64,000 nucleotides of DNA from the NCBI RefSeq assembly GCF_002266435.3, contig NZ_CP029426.2, forward strand, positions 6,540,001 through 6,604,000. Direction: 5' to 3'. Shown in pieces: positions 34,519 through 43,333 of this stretch. The notes under the pieces were generated by a model. The model had not been told where the DNA came from, ran no database searches, and saw nothing but the letters and a program-made list of their open reading frames with translations. Both the position numbers and the translations under genes were made by a program. Each line of letters opens with the position of its first letter. Position 1 is the stretch's first letter. The stretch is from Bradyrhizobium amphicarpaeae. Lineage in GTDB: Bacteria; Pseudomonadota; Alphaproteobacteria; Rhizobiales; Xanthobacteraceae.

Positions 34519-35130
34519 TCACCACATCGTCGCAGCCGCCCGTTCCGGCCAGATGCGATCGTACTCCGCGCCGCCGACCTTGTTGTCACTCATCTCGGCG
34601 AGGATCTGGCCGGGCGTCGGCAGCGTCCGCGGGTCGATGCGCTTGTCGGGATTCCAGAGGTCAGAGCGGACGATGGCGCGGGCGCACTGGAAGTAGATTT
34701 CGTCCACATTCATCACCATGACGCTGCGCGGTGCCTTGCCCTCGACCTTGAACGAGGCCAGCAGCTCCGGATCGACCGAGAGATGGGCGCGGCCGTTGGC
34801 GCGAACCGCGTTTCCGGAGCCGGGGATCAGGAACATCAAGGACACCCTGGGATCGCGCACGATGTTGCGCAGGGAATCGACCCGGTTGTTGCCGCGGCGG
34901 TCCGGCAGCATCAGCGTCCTGGGATCGTGGATCCGGACGAAGCCGGGCAAGTCCCCACGCGGCGAGCAGTCGATGCCTTCGGGCCCGATGGTGGCAAGCG
35001 CGGCAAAGGGCGCCTTCTCGATGAAGATGCGATAAAGCGGGGTGACGTGGTCGGCGACTTTCACGGTCGAGGCGTCGTTGGTGGCGCCGTAGATGGCCTC
35101 CAGCTGTTCGATCGTTTCAATCACCGACAT
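34519..35130 (-). CDS. Pyridoxamine 5'-phosphate oxidase family FMN protein
   Basis: Protein of 203 aa of the PPOX split-barrel fold (MSMEG_1061-like branch): PFAALATIGPEGIDCSPRGDLPGFVRI, LPDRRGNNRVDSLRNIVRDPRVSLMFLIPG, GRAHLS and VDEIYFQCARAIVRSDLW. Probably an FMN- or F420-dependent reductase of unknown substrate. It starts 22 nt after phnN on the same strand, with AGGGAGAAC upstream, and may be the last gene of the phnGHIJKLMN transcript, although no phosphonate role is known for the family. Confidence 0.85.
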   Translation of the reverse strand: MSVIETIEQLEAIYGATNDASTVKVADHVTPLYRIFIEKAPFAALATIGPEGIDCSPRGDLPGFVRIHDPRTLMLPDRRGNNRVDSLRNIVRDPRVSLMFLIPGSGNAVRANGRAHLSVDPELLASFKVEGKAPRSVMVMNVDEIYFQCARAIVRSDLWNPDKRIDPRTLPTPGQILAEMSDNKVGGAEYDRIWPERAAATMW

Positions 35131-35152
35131 TCCGTTCTCCCTGCTATCGCGG

Positions 35153-35749
35153 CTAATCCTGCCAGCCTTCGTTCCTGATCACACGCACCAGCTGGCGCGC
35201 GTGATACTCCGCGCTGCCGGCATTGAGGATGGTGACATCCGCCTGCGACGACCTGTCGTCGACGCTGCGGGTGAGGCGTTCGGCGATGTTGCCGTCGCTT
35301 TGCCGCGCCCGCGCGGCCAGCCGCGCGGCCAGCACATCCGGCGGCGCCGTGATCGCGACCACCACGACGTCGGCATAGGTCTGGCGCAACGTGCCGATCA
35401 CCGTGCGCGAAACGTTGGCGACGACCGTGCGGCCGGCGCGGATATCGTCGTTGATATCGAGCGGCAGCGCATAGGAGTGCCCGTGCGCGTCCCAATGCAC
35501 GGCGAAATCACCATGCTCGCACGCGCGGAGGAATTCGGCGGGACCGAGCGCGACATTGTCTTCGTCGGCGGAGGATTCGCGCGTCACGATCCGCCGCGGA
35601 AAAACGATGTCGTGATCGTCGCCGCAGGCCGCCTGCGCCAACCGCAGCAGCGTGTCCTTGCCCGCGCCGCTGGGACCGACCACCAGCACGAGCCGGCCGG
35701 GGCCGATCGCGCCGGCCTGCCCGTCCGCCATGGTCGTTGTCTCGCTCAT
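35153..35749 (-). CDS. phnN: Ribose 1,5-bisphosphate phosphokinase
   Basis: Protein of 198 aa turning ribose 1,5-bisphosphate into PRPP, the last step of the C-P lyase pathway. The P-loop GPSGAGKDT (about 25-33) and the guanylate-kinase-like VTRESSADEDNVALGPAEF are visible, followed by HWDAHGHSYALP. The ATG overlaps the phnM stop by 4 bp (ATGA). Cytoplasmic; length close to E. coli PhnN (185 aa). Confidence 0.93.
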   Translation of the reverse strand: MSETTTMADGQAGAIGPGRLVLVVGPSGAGKDTLLRLAQAACGDDHDIVFPRRIVTRESSADEDNVALGPAEFLRACEHGDFAVHWDAHGHSYALPLDINDDIRAGRTVVANVSRTVIGTLRQTYADVVVVAITAPPDVLAARLAARARQSDGNIAERLTRSVDDRSSQADVTILNAGSAEYHARQLVRVIRNEGWQD

Positions 35750-36903
35750 GCGACACGGCTTCCTTCGCGCCAGACGCTGCGGACCACGGGAACGTCGCCT
35801 GCGACATGCACGCGAATCAGATCAGCGCGCTTGCCGATCGCGACCTCGCCGCGGTCGGTGAGGCCAACCGCCTCGGCGGGCGCCTTGGTCACGGTGCGGA
35901 TCGCGGCCGGAAGGCCGATGGCGGGCACATGCTCGGGCAATTGCAGGGCCCCCATCAAGAGGCTCGACGGAATGTAGTCCGACGACAGGATATCGAGCAG
36001 GCCTTCACGGGCGAGATCGACCGCGGCGATGTTGCCGGAGTGCGAGCCGCCGCGCACCACGTTCGGCGCGCCCATCAGGATGTCGATGCCGGCCTCGTGC
36101 AAGCCGCGCGCGGCCTCCAGCGTGGTCGGGAATTCCGCCACCGAGACGCGATCGCGCACGGCGTCCGCGACGTTCTCCTCGGTGGTGTCGTCGTGGCTCG
36201 CCAGCGGAATATGATGCGAATGCGCCAGCGACACGATCTCGCGCATGTTGGCCGCTGCATATTTCTTCTGGTATTCGAACCGCTTCGCGAACAGCTCATC
36301 GAGTTCGGCGTCGGTCTTGCCGCCGCCCTTGCCGCGATAATAGTCGCGCAGCTTGACCTCGTCGCGGAACTGGCGCTGCCCCGGCGTGTGGTCCATCAGA
36401 GACATCAGCTTGACGTCGGGACGGTCGATCAGTTCCTTGGCCTCCTCGACCACGCTCGGCATCGGGATTTCGCAGCGCAGATGCAGGAAGTGATCGGCGC
36501 GCAGCAGGCTGGCGTCGCGGGCGGTCGTGATCGCGGCGGCGAGCACGCCGGCGCGGCCGTCCACTTCCTCGGCGCCGTCCTCGCGCCAGACCCGGAGCGA
36601 GTCGAACACGGTGGTGATGCCCGAGGTCGCAAGCTGGCCGTCATAGGAGATCACGGCGGCGACCGGATTCCAGAACACTTTTGGGCGTGGGACGTAATGG
36701 GCTTCGAGATGATCGGTGTGCAGCTCGATCAGGCCCGGCATGATGAGGTCGCCGCCGGCATCTTCGGCACCCGCAGGTGCCCTGCCCTCGCCGATCTCGG
36801 CGATGCGGCCATCAGCAAGAGCGAGCCAGCCCTGCTCGATCACCCGGTCGGCCAGCACGATCCTGGCGTTGGCGATCACAATGTCCTTCGGCTTGGCATT
36901 CAT
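35746..36903 (-). CDS. phnM: Ribose 1-methylphosphonate 5-triphosphate diphosphatase, copy 1
   Basis: Protein of 385 aa, amidohydrolase superfamily. It removes diphosphate from the PhnI product before C-P bond cleavage. Metal-site motifs: PGLIELHTDHLEAHYVPRP (HTDH), LASHDDTTEEN and [20 protein letters not shown] is characteristic of PhnM. Placed between phnL and phnN as in the classical operon. This copy has the canonical ELHTDHLE; the paralogue at 46924-48117 has DLHGDAFE. Confidence 0.95.
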   Translation of the reverse strand: MNAKPKDIVIANARIVLADRVIEQGWLALADGRIAEIGEGRAPAGAEDAGGDLIMPGLIELHTDHLEAHYVPRPKVFWNPVAAVISYDGQLATSGITTVFDSLRVWREDGAEEVDGRAGVLAAAITTARDASLLRADHFLHLRCEIPMPSVVEEAKELIDRPDVKLMSLMDHTPGQRQFRDEVKLRDYYRGKGGGKTDAELDELFAKRFEYQKKYAAANMREIVSLAHSHHIPLASHDDTTEENVADAVRDRVSVAEFPTTLEAARGLHEAGIDILMGAPNVVRGGSHSGNIAAVDLAREGLLDILSSDYIPSSLLMGALQLPEHVPAIGLPAAIRTVTKAPAEAVGLTDRGEVAIGKRADLIRVHVAGDVPVVRSVWREGSRVA

Positions 36904-36914
36904 TTTCCTGTTCC

Positions 36915-37613
36915 TCAGGCCGCGGCGGCGAAGCTGGTGACGTCGACGATGCGGTCGGCAATCAGATGGCGGATTTCGTCGTCATGAACAATGGCGACCA
37001 TGGCTGTGCCCTGACGCTTCTTCTCGGCGACCAGTTCGACCACGACGGCGCGGTTGGCGGCGTCGAGCGAGGCGGTCGGCTCGTCCAGCAGCAGGATCGG
37101 CAGGTCCGAGATGAAGCCGCGCGCGATGTTGACGCGTTGCTGCTCGCCGCCGGAGAAGGTCGCGGGCGGAAGCTGCCACAGGCGCTCAGGGATATTGAGG
37201 CGGTGCAGCAACTTGCCGGCACGGGCCTGTGCGTCAGCGCGGGCCATGCCGTTTACGATCAGCGGCTCGGCGACGACGTCGATGGTGGCCACCCGCGGCA
37301 CGGCGCGCAGGAACTGGCTGACATAGCCGATGGTGGAACGGCGGACGTTGAGCACCTGCCGCGGCTCGGCGCTGGCGAGATCCATCAGCGCGCCGCGGTG
37401 GCGGATGCCGATGCGGCCGCTATCACAACGGTAATTGCCGAAGATCATCTTCAGGATCGACGATTTGCCCGCGCCTGACGGGCCCGACAGCACGACGCAT
37501 TCGCCCGCGTCGACGTGAAAGGTCACGCCGCTGACGACAGGCAATTCGATGCCGCCTTGCAGGTGCATCGTGAAAGTCTTCTTGGCGGCAGTGATCTCGA
37601 TCATGGCAGTCAT
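36915..37613 (-). CDS. phnL: C-P lyase complex ATP-binding protein PhnL
   Basis: Protein of 232 aa of the ABC ATPase fold: Walker A GPSGAGKSS, FLRAVPRVATIDVVAEPL, signature FSGGEQQR, Walker B ILLLDEPTASLD. With PhnK it attaches to the PhnGHIJ core; it is not a transporter ATPase. FLRAVPRV is typical for PhnL. Start at 37613 (MTAMIEI) gives near E. coli length (226 aa). In operon between phnK and phnM. Confidence 0.94.
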   Translation of the reverse strand: MTAMIEITAAKKTFTMHLQGGIELPVVSGVTFHVDAGECVVLSGPSGAGKSSILKMIFGNYRCDSGRIGIRHRGALMDLASAEPRQVLNVRRSTIGYVSQFLRAVPRVATIDVVAEPLIVNGMARADAQARAGKLLHRLNIPERLWQLPPATFSGGEQQRVNIARGFISDLPILLLDEPTASLDAANRAVVVELVAEKKRQGTAMVAIVHDDEIRHLIADRIVDVTSFAAAA

Positions 37614-37635
37614 TTGAAATCTCGTATTGTAAAGT

Positions 37636-38433
37636 TCATGGCGGCAGAATCGAGGAGACGAGGAGCTGCGTATAGGGCTCGCGCGGATCGTCGAGGACCT
37701 GGTCGGTGAGACCGGTCTCAATGACGCGGCCGCCCTTCATCACCATCACACGGTGCGACAACAAGCGCGCGACCGCGAGATCGTGGGTGACGATGATGAC
37801 GGCGAGGTTCAGCTCGGCGACGAGGCTGCGCAGGAGGTCGAGCAGGCGCGCCTGCACTGACACATCGAGCCCGCCGGTCGGCTCGTCCATGAACACCAGC
37901 CGCGGCTCGGTGACGAGGTTGCGCGCGATCTGGAGCCGCTGGCGCATGCCGCCGGAATAAGTCCGCGGCGCATCATCGATGCGGGCCGTGTCGATCTCGA
38001 CGCGAGTCAACCAGTCGGAGGCGGTCTCGCGGATCCGGCCATAGTGATTCCAGCCCACCGCCATCAGCCGTTCGCCGACATTGGCGCCGGCCGAGACCGC
38101 CATGCGCAGGCCCTGCGCGGGATCCTGATGCACGAAGCCCCAGTCGGTGCGGTACAGGAAGCGCCGCTCGGCTTCGCCGAGCGTGGCGAGATCGCGGGCG
38201 ACACCGTCGCGCATGCGGTAGGAGACGTGGCCGGCACTGGCTGCGAGCTGGCCCGACAGGAGTTGCAGCAGCGTCGACTTGCCCGAACCGGATTCGCCGA
38301 CGATCGCCAGCACCTCGCCCGGATAGAGCGCGAAGGAGACGTCGCGGCACGCAGCGATGCGACCGAAGGATTTGCTGAGGGAGGTCGCAACGAGCAGCGG
38401 CTGGTCGTTTTCGAGCCCGGCTTGATCAACCAT
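37636..38433 (-). CDS. phnK: C-P lyase complex ATP-binding protein PhnK
   Basis: Protein of 265 aa: Walker A VGESGSGKST, DWGFVHQDPAQGLRMAVSAGANVGERLMAVGWNHYG (a PhnK hallmark region), signature YSGGMRQR, Walker B LVFMDEPTGGLD. PhnK docks on PhnJ and its ATPase cycle opens the core complex. Start at 38433 is backed by AAGGAGG 7 nt upstream and overlaps the 3' end of phnJ by 8 bp. Confidence 0.94.
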   Translation of the reverse strand: MVDQAGLENDQPLLVATSLSKSFGRIAACRDVSFALYPGEVLAIVGESGSGKSTLLQLLSGQLAASAGHVSYRMRDGVARDLATLGEAERRFLYRTDWGFVHQDPAQGLRMAVSAGANVGERLMAVGWNHYGRIRETASDWLTRVEIDTARIDDAPRTYSGGMRQRLQIARNLVTEPRLVFMDEPTGGLDVSVQARLLDLLRSLVAELNLAVIIVTHDLAVARLLSHRVMVMKGGRVIETGLTDQVLDDPREPYTQLLVSSILPP

Positions 38434-39322
38434 GGGTGCCTCCTTGCGCCTTCTCCTTGTACGGCGCGGCGCTGAGGCTGCCGTGATGGCCGGCGGCCTG
38501 GCGGCTCTCGCAATAATCGGTGTCCGAGCACACGAACATCCGCCCGCCCTTGTCGTCGGTGACGATCTCGTCGAGATAGGAATTGTCCGCTCCGCACAGC
38601 GCGCAGGGCGCGTTGAAGCGGTATGGCTCGAACGGATGATCCTCGAAATCGAGCGACACCACGTTCGTGTAGGGCGGGATCGCATAGATACGCTTCTCGC
38701 GGCCGGCGCCGAACAGCTGCAGCGCCGGGCAATTGTCCATCTTGGGATTGTCGAATTTCGGCGTCGGCGACGGATCCATCACGTAGCGCGCGTTCACCTT
38801 CACCGGATAGGCGTAGGCCGTCGCGATGTGGCCGAAGCGGGCGATGTCCTCATAGAGCTTGACGTGCATCAGGCCGTATTCGGCCAGCGCATGCATGCGC
38901 CGCGTCTCGGTCTCACGCGGCTCGAGGAAACGCAGCGGCTCCGGGATCGGCACCTGATAGACCAGCACCTGATTCTCGCTCAACGCCGTCTCGGGGATGC
39001 GGTGACGGGTCTGGATCACGGTCGCATCTTCAGTCGCCGTGGTCGTGGCGACCCCGGCGGTCTTGGCGAAGAATTTGCGGATCGAGATCGCGTTGGTGGT
39101 GTCGTCGGAGCCTTGATCGATCACCTTCAGCACGTCGGCGGGACCGAGGATCGCGGCGGTGACCTGCACGCCGCCGGTGCCCCAGCCATAGGGCATCGGC
39201 ATCTCGCGGCTGGCGAAGGGCACCTGATAGCCGGGAATCGCGATCGCCTTCAGGATGGCGCGGCGGATCATCCGCTTGGTCTGCTCGTCGAGATAGGCAA
39301 AATTATAGGTGGGCGCGTTCAT
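38426..39322 (-). CDS. phnJ: Carbon-phosphorus lyase, radical SAM subunit PhnJ
   Basis: Protein of 298 aa that breaks the C-P bond of ribose-1-phosphonate 5-phosphate. The four conserved cysteines of E. coli PhnJ (241, 244, 266, 272) are present one position earlier: Cys240, Cys243 (CALC), Cys265 and Cys271, with identical spacing; three hold the 4Fe-4S cluster and one is the thiyl-radical cysteine. Also GYQVPFASREMPMPYGWGTGG and FGAGREKRIYAIPPYT. Overlaps phnI by 4 bp. Confidence 0.97.
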   Translation of the reverse strand: MNAPTYNFAYLDEQTKRMIRRAILKAIAIPGYQVPFASREMPMPYGWGTGGVQVTAAILGPADVLKVIDQGSDDTTNAISIRKFFAKTAGVATTTATEDATVIQTRHRIPETALSENQVLVYQVPIPEPLRFLEPRETETRRMHALAEYGLMHVKLYEDIARFGHIATAYAYPVKVNARYVMDPSPTPKFDNPKMDNCPALQLFGAGREKRIYAIPPYTNVVSLDFEDHPFEPYRFNAPCALCGADNSYLDEIVTDDKGGRMFVCSDTDYCESRQAAGHHGSLSAAPYKEKAQGGTHG

Positions 39323-40422
39323 TCCGCGGCCTCCTTCAGGACATCAGGTGCTTGGGCATCGGCGAACTCTTTCCGCAGCTTGCGGAGCAGGCCGAGCTCG
39401 GACTGGAAGTCGACATAATGCGGCAGCTTCAGATGCTCGACGAAACCGGTGGCCTGGACGTTGTCCGAATGCGACATCACGAATTCTTCATCCTGCGCCG
39501 GAGCCAGTGCCTCTTCGCCGAGTTCGCGGGCGCGCAGCGCGCGGTCGACCAGCGCCATTGACATGGTCTTGCGCTCGCTCTGGCCGAAGGCGAGGCCATA
39601 GCCGCGGGTGAAGCACGGCGCTTCGGTCGCCGAGCCCTTGAACTGGTTGACCATCTGGCACTCGGTGAGTTCGATCGAGCCGAGCGGCACGGCGAAGCCG
39701 ACGTCCTCCGCCAAGAATTCCACCTCGACCTCGCCGAAGCGGATCTCGCCGGCGAAAGGATGGTTGCGGCCATAGCCCCGCTGGGTGGAATAGCCCATCG
39801 CCAGCAGGAAGCCCTCGTCGCCGCGCGCGAGGTTTTGCAGCCGCAAATCGCGATCCGCCGGAAAATTCAGCGGCTCGCGGGTGAGATCGCCGACGCTGGC
39901 GCCGTCCTCGGCCTGGGGCGAGGATTCGATCAAGCCATCGCGGCCCAGAATGTCGGTCACCCGCGGCGTCGGCGCCGTCGACGCCTCAGCCATTGCCGGC
40001 GCCTCCGGCACAGATCCTTGCGCGAGCGCGGGATCGAGCAGGCGATGGGTGTAGTCGAAGGTCGGCCCGAGGATCTGGCCGCCCGGAATGTCCTTGAAGG
40101 TCGAGGACACCCGCCGCTGCACCCGCATCGCACCGGTGTCGACTGGCTCGCTCGCACCGAAACGGGGCAAGGTGGCGCGGAAGGCACGAACCAAAAAGAT
40201 CGCCTCGATCAGGTCGCCGCGCGCCTGCTTGATCGCCAGCGCCGCGAGCTCGCGGTCATAGAGCGATCCCTCGCTCATGACGCGGTCCACCGCGAGCCCG
40301 AGCTGCTCCGAAATCTGGTCGAGCGTGACCTCCGGAACGCTTTGGTCGCCGCGCCGCTTGTCTGCGAGCAGGCGATGGGCGTTCTCGATGGCGCGCTCGC
40401 CGCCTTTGACTGCGACATACAT
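39319..40422 (-). CDS. phnI: C-P lyase core subunit PhnI
   Basis: Protein of 367 aa (E. coli 354). Nucleosidase subunit that swaps the adenine of ATP for the phosphonate, with PhnG, PhnH and PhnL. Recognisable parts: MYVAVKGGERAIENAHRLL at the N-terminus, RVSSTFKDIPGGQILGPTFDYTHRLLD, LLAMGYSTQRGYGRNHPF and VQATGFVEHLKLPHYVDFQSEL near the C-terminus. Stop overlaps phnJ start; phnH ends 3 nt upstream. Confidence 0.97.
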   Translation of the reverse strand: MYVAVKGGERAIENAHRLLADKRRGDQSVPEVTLDQISEQLGLAVDRVMSEGSLYDRELAALAIKQARGDLIEAIFLVRAFRATLPRFGASEPVDTGAMRVQRRVSSTFKDIPGGQILGPTFDYTHRLLDPALAQGSVPEAPAMAEASTAPTPRVTDILGRDGLIESSPQAEDGASVGDLTREPLNFPADRDLRLQNLARGDEGFLLAMGYSTQRGYGRNHPFAGEIRFGEVEVEFLAEDVGFAVPLGSIELTECQMVNQFKGSATEAPCFTRGYGLAFGQSERKTMSMALVDRALRARELGEEALAPAQDEEFVMSHSDNVQATGFVEHLKLPHYVDFQSELGLLRKLRKEFADAQAPDVLKEAAE

Positions 40423-40425
40423 GCT

Positions 40426-41034
40426 TCAGCTTCCCTTGCTCACGATGCGCGTGGTGCGAGGGATCGCGACCAATGCGTCATCGGCGACCAGCACCACATC
40501 GATGCCGCGCGGAAACAGCGCCTCGTTGACATGCAGGCGCTCGAACAGATCGAACGGCTTGACCGACGCGTTGAGCATCGCGACGCCGTCGATGCCGGGG
40601 CCGCGCAGCTCGAAACTGCGGCCCGCGTCGAGGCTGTCGACCTGGAGGATCAATGTGGTGGACCGGTCCGGATATTCGCTGGTGCCGAGCGCGAAGCGTT
40701 CGAGCGGCGGCAGCGCACCGCCGTCGCTGATCAGCGCAAAACTCGCAATCGAGGAATCCTGCACCACCGGCGCGCCGGTGTGGAATTTCAGCCATTTCAC
40801 CACGTCCGGCCTCTCCGCCATCCGCGCGTCGAGCCAGATCGGCGTGTCGTGGTCGAACAGCGTCAGTGCGATCGCGGCGGCGCCGCGCATCATCCTGTCG
40901 GGCGTCCCCGCCCCCGGCACGATGCGCTGGACCGAGCCCGGCCGCGCCATCGCATCCATCACCGAGCGAAAGGTCGATTGCGCCGACAGCACCTTGTCGA
41001 CGAAACCCGGCGGCAGTTCCGCAATCGTGGTCAT
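40426..41034 (-). CDS. phnH: C-P lyase core subunit PhnH
   Basis: Protein of 202 aa (E. coli 194). Visible family pattern: FRSVMDAMARPGSVQRI near the N-terminus, LTLFDHDTPIWLD, LPPLERFALGTSEYPDRSTTLILQVDSL and GPGIDG. Structural subunit of the PhnGHIJ core, required for the PhnI reaction. Start at 41034 (MTTIAELPPG) rather than 41073, since the upstream part would overlap the phnG coding end and is not conserved. Confidence 0.94.
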   Translation of the reverse strand: MTTIAELPPGFVDKVLSAQSTFRSVMDAMARPGSVQRIVPGAGTPDRMMRGAAAIALTLFDHDTPIWLDARMAERPDVVKWLKFHTGAPVVQDSSIASFALISDGGALPPLERFALGTSEYPDRSTTLILQVDSLDAGRSFELRGPGIDGVAMLNASVKPFDLFERLHVNEALFPRGIDVVLVADDALVAIPRTTRIVSKGS

Positions 41035-41038
41035 GATC

Positions 41039-41494
41039 TCAGCCCTCACCGCGCACCATGGTGTAGAAATCAACCTTCGTCGCGGCGGTCTCCGCCGCCG
41101 CCTGCTTGCGGCCAGTCATAAGCTGCTCACGCAACGGGGCGATAACGTCCCGCTCCACCGCCGCGCCAAAATCCCGGGACTGCACCAGGGCGTCGCACAG
41201 CGCGATCAGCCGCGCCTTCTCGCCGTCGCGCCCGAGCGTATAGCCGAACCCGACCTCGCCGCTCGCCAGCCGCACCGCGGCGCGCGACACCGTGGCTTCG
41301 CCGAGATTGAACGGCGAACCGTCGCCGCCGACCCGGCCGCGCAGCATCACGAGGCCGTTTTCGGGCGCGCGCAGATCCTGATGGGCCGGCAGGACGAAGT
41401 CGCGGAGGCGGGCGGCGATCTCGCCCGCCTCCGCGTGCGCCAGCACGGCCATTGCGGCCTGGCGCTGGGCTTGCTGGTTGTTGTGCTGGGTCAC
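41039..41494 (-). CDS. phnG: C-P lyase core subunit PhnG
   Basis: Protein of 151 aa from a GTG at 41494, matching E. coli PhnG in length (150 aa) and N-terminal layout (RQAAMAVLAHAEAGEIAARL). Other motifs: ENGLVMLRGRVGGDGSPFNLGEATVSRAAVRL, LGRDGEKARLIALCDAL and the C-terminal VDFYTMVRGEG. The ATG at 41530 is rejected as start: the palindromic operator (41532-41559) abuts it and leaves no ribosome site, whereas GGTGG lies just before the GTG. First gene of phnGHIJKLMN. Confidence 0.92.
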   Translation of the reverse strand: MTQHNNQQAQRQAAMAVLAHAEAGEIAARLRDFVLPAHQDLRAPENGLVMLRGRVGGDGSPFNLGEATVSRAAVRLASGEVGFGYTLGRDGEKARLIALCDALVQSRDFGAAVERDVIAPLREQLMTGRKQAAAETAATKVDFYTMVRGEG

Positions 41495-41531
41495 CTGATC
41501 CACCGAACTTTCCGACCGAACTTGCCGCATC

Positions 41532-41559
41532 GAAGTTGTCTATGATAATAGACAACTTC
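41532..41559. promoter_or_regulatory. PhnF operator candidate (12-4-12 palindrome)
   Basis: Perfect arms GAAGTTGTCTAT and ATAGACAACTTC separated by GATA. The GTCTAT/ATAGAC core matches the GTCTATA-type site used by GntR/HutC-family PhnF repressors. Placed between phnG and the divergent phnF gene, about 38 bp from the phnG GTG and 63 bp from the phnF ATG, where it could block both promoters. Confidence 0.75.
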
Positions 41560-41572
41560 ATACGGGAGCGCC

Positions 41573-41590
41573 ATGACTGTTTCGTGACAA
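41573..41590 (-). promoter_or_regulatory. Pho-box-like site upstream of phnG
   Basis: On the minus strand: TTGTCAC-GAAA-CAGTCAT, two 7-bp repeats with 11-bp period as in the rhizobial PhoB box (CTGTCAT-N4-CTGTCAT), with three mismatches in all. It lies further from phnG than the palindrome, the expected order of activator and repressor sites. Confidence 0.45.
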
Positions 41591-41621
41591 AGCTGTGATT
41601 TCTGGAGTAGGTTGCCGCGAC

Positions 41622-42350
41622 ATGAGCATGCAGGACACCGCCTCCTCGGGCGTCGCGCTATGGCGCCTCGTTGCCGACGGCATCGAGCGCGGCATCGCCG
41701 ACGGCCGTTTCGCGGCCGGCGACAAATTGCCGGGCGAGATGGAGATCGCCGAAACCTACCGCGTCAACCGCCACACCGTGCGGCGCGCGCTGGCAGCCCT
41801 TGCCGAGCGCGGCCTGGTGCGCGCCGAGCGCGGCAGCGGAACCTATGTCGAGGCGCAGAAGCTCGCCTACCCCTTGCGCTCGCGCACCCGCTTCTCCGAG
41901 ATCGTCGGCGCCGGCGGCCGCGAGCCGCGCGGGCAGTTGATCGAGGCAACCGACGATGTCGCGACCCGCGAGCTGGCGCGCGAACTGGGCTTGAAGACCG
42001 GCGCGCCGCTGGTGCGGATCGAGGCGATCCGCCTCGCCGATCGTACGCCGATCTGCGTCTCCACCACCTGGCTGTCGGCGGAATTGTTTCCAGGCGCTGG
42101 CGCGGTGTTCGCGGCGACGCGCTCGATGACGAAGCTGCTGGAACATTACGGCGTGCGCGACTATCGCCGCGGCGCGACCCGAATCACCGCCGGCATCGTC
42201 GACGCCACCGACGCCGCCCGGCTCGATCTGGCGCTGGGGCGGCCGATCCTGGTGGTCGATGCGACCGACCACGATCTCGACGGCAAGCCGCTGATGACCA
42301 AGCACTCGCGGTTCGCAGCGGAGCGGGTGGAATTTTTGGTGGAGTCGTAG
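41622..42350 (+). CDS. phnF: GntR-family phosphonate regulator PhnF
   Basis: Protein of 242 aa. Winged helix-turn-helix at about 8-78 (DGRFAAGDKLPGEMEIAETYRVNRHTVRRALAALAERGLVRAERGSGTYVE) and a UTRA effector domain at about 95-240 of the HutC subgroup. Divergent from phnGHIJKLMN across a shared region with a long palindrome, which is the standard arrangement for PhnF. It should repress the phn operons until a phosphonate or phosphate signal binds. Ribosome site GGAG lies about 15 nt upstream of the ATG. Confidence 0.92.
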   Translation: MSMQDTASSGVALWRLVADGIERGIADGRFAAGDKLPGEMEIAETYRVNRHTVRRALAALAERGLVRAERGSGTYVEAQKLAYPLRSRTRFSEIVGAGGREPRGQLIEATDDVATRELARELGLKTGAPLVRIEAIRLADRTPICVSTTWLSAELFPGAGAVFAATRSMTKLLEHYGVRDYRRGATRITAGIVDATDAARLDLALGRPILVVDATDHDLDGKPLMTKHSRFAAERVEFLVES

Positions 42351-42381
42351 GTTCTTCCCCTCTCCCCTTCTAGGCGAGACT

Positions 42382-42474
42382 CGTAGGGTGGGCAAAGCGA
42401 AGCGTGCCCACGACTTTGACCGTGTCGGAAAAAATTCGTGGGCACGGCGCTAACGCGCCTTTGCCCACCCTACG
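42382..42474. repeat. Palindromic repeat (CGTAGGGTGGGCAAAGCG type), copy 2
   Basis: Same element as at 34375-34466: arms CGTAGGGTGGGCAAAGCG and CGCGCCTTTGCCCACCCTACG, with inner GCGTGCCCACGA and TCGTGGGCACGGCGC. It lies in the convergent gap between phnF and the second phnE gene, a likely bidirectional transcription stop. Confidence 0.88.
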
Positions 42475-42484
42475 GCAGTACCGA

Positions 42485-43333
42485 CTAGGCCACCGCCCTG
42501 CGCCCGATAATCGCGAACCGCAGCTTGCCCGAGATGAAGTCAATCGCGGCGACCGCGACCAGGATCATCAGGATCAGGAACGACACTTTCTGCCATTCCA
42601 GCACGCGGATCTGCTCGGCGAGCTGGAGGCCAATGCCGCCGGCGCCGACGATGCCGATGATGGTGGCCGAGCGCGTGTTGGATTCGATGAAATAGAGCAC
42701 CTGGCCCGCGATCACCGGCAACACCTGCGGCATCAGGCCGAAGCGGATCTCGTGCAGCGCGCTGCCGCCTGAAGCACGGATGCCTTCGACCTGCTTCTGG
42801 TCGGCCCCCTCGATCGCCTCCGAGAACAGCTTGCCGAAGGCGCCGAAATCCGACACCGCGATGGCGAGCACGCCGGCGAACGGGCCAAGCCCGACGACGT
42901 TGATCCACACCAGCGCCCAGATCAGCGTATCGACGCCGCGGATCGAATCGAGGAAGCGCCGGACAGGAAACCGCAGCAGCTTCGACGGCACGATGTTGCG
43001 CGCTGCCAGCAGGCTGACCGGCAGCGCGAAGACAGCGGCCAGCGTGGTGCCGAGCAGGGCGATCGACAGCGTCTCGCCGAGCGCCTTCAGATAGACCGGC
43101 AGCGAGGAGCCGGGATCGGGCGGGATCATCATCAAGGTGATCCAGCCGAGCTGGTTCAGACCGGCGAAGAAGCGCGACGGCGAGAAGTCGAGATCGACCA
43201 GGCCGTAAACGAGGATCGCGAACGCCGCGACGATCATTGCCGGTGTGGCGAGCCGCGCCGAAGCCGGCCGGTCGAACACATCGGGGTAGCGCGCGCGAAG
43301 CTCTCGCGTGTCGACCGCTTGCTGCCTCGTCAC
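42485..43333 (-). CDS. phnE: Phosphonate ABC transporter permease, second PhnE
   Basis: Protein of 282 aa with about six membrane helices. Permease features: LGTTLAAVFALPVSLLAARNI, FLDSIRGVDTLIWALVWINVVGLGPFAGVLAIA (the ABC permease EAA-like region) and SNTRSATIIGIVGAGGIG near the C-terminus. It starts at a GTG (43333) that overlaps the stop of the first phnE (GTGA), so both are made together and probably form a heterodimeric channel. Last gene of phnCDEE. Confidence 0.92.
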   Translation of the reverse strand: MTRQQAVDTRELRARYPDVFDRPASARLATPAMIVAAFAILVYGLVDLDFSPSRFFAGLNQLGWITLMMIPPDPGSSLPVYLKALGETLSIALLGTTLAAVFALPVSLLAARNIVPSKLLRFPVRRFLDSIRGVDTLIWALVWINVVGLGPFAGVLAIAVSDFGAFGKLFSEAIEGADQKQVEGIRASGGSALHEIRFGLMPQVLPVIAGQVLYFIESNTRSATIIGIVGAGGIGLQLAEQIRVLEWQKVSFLILMILVAVAAIDFISGKLRFAIIGRRAVA

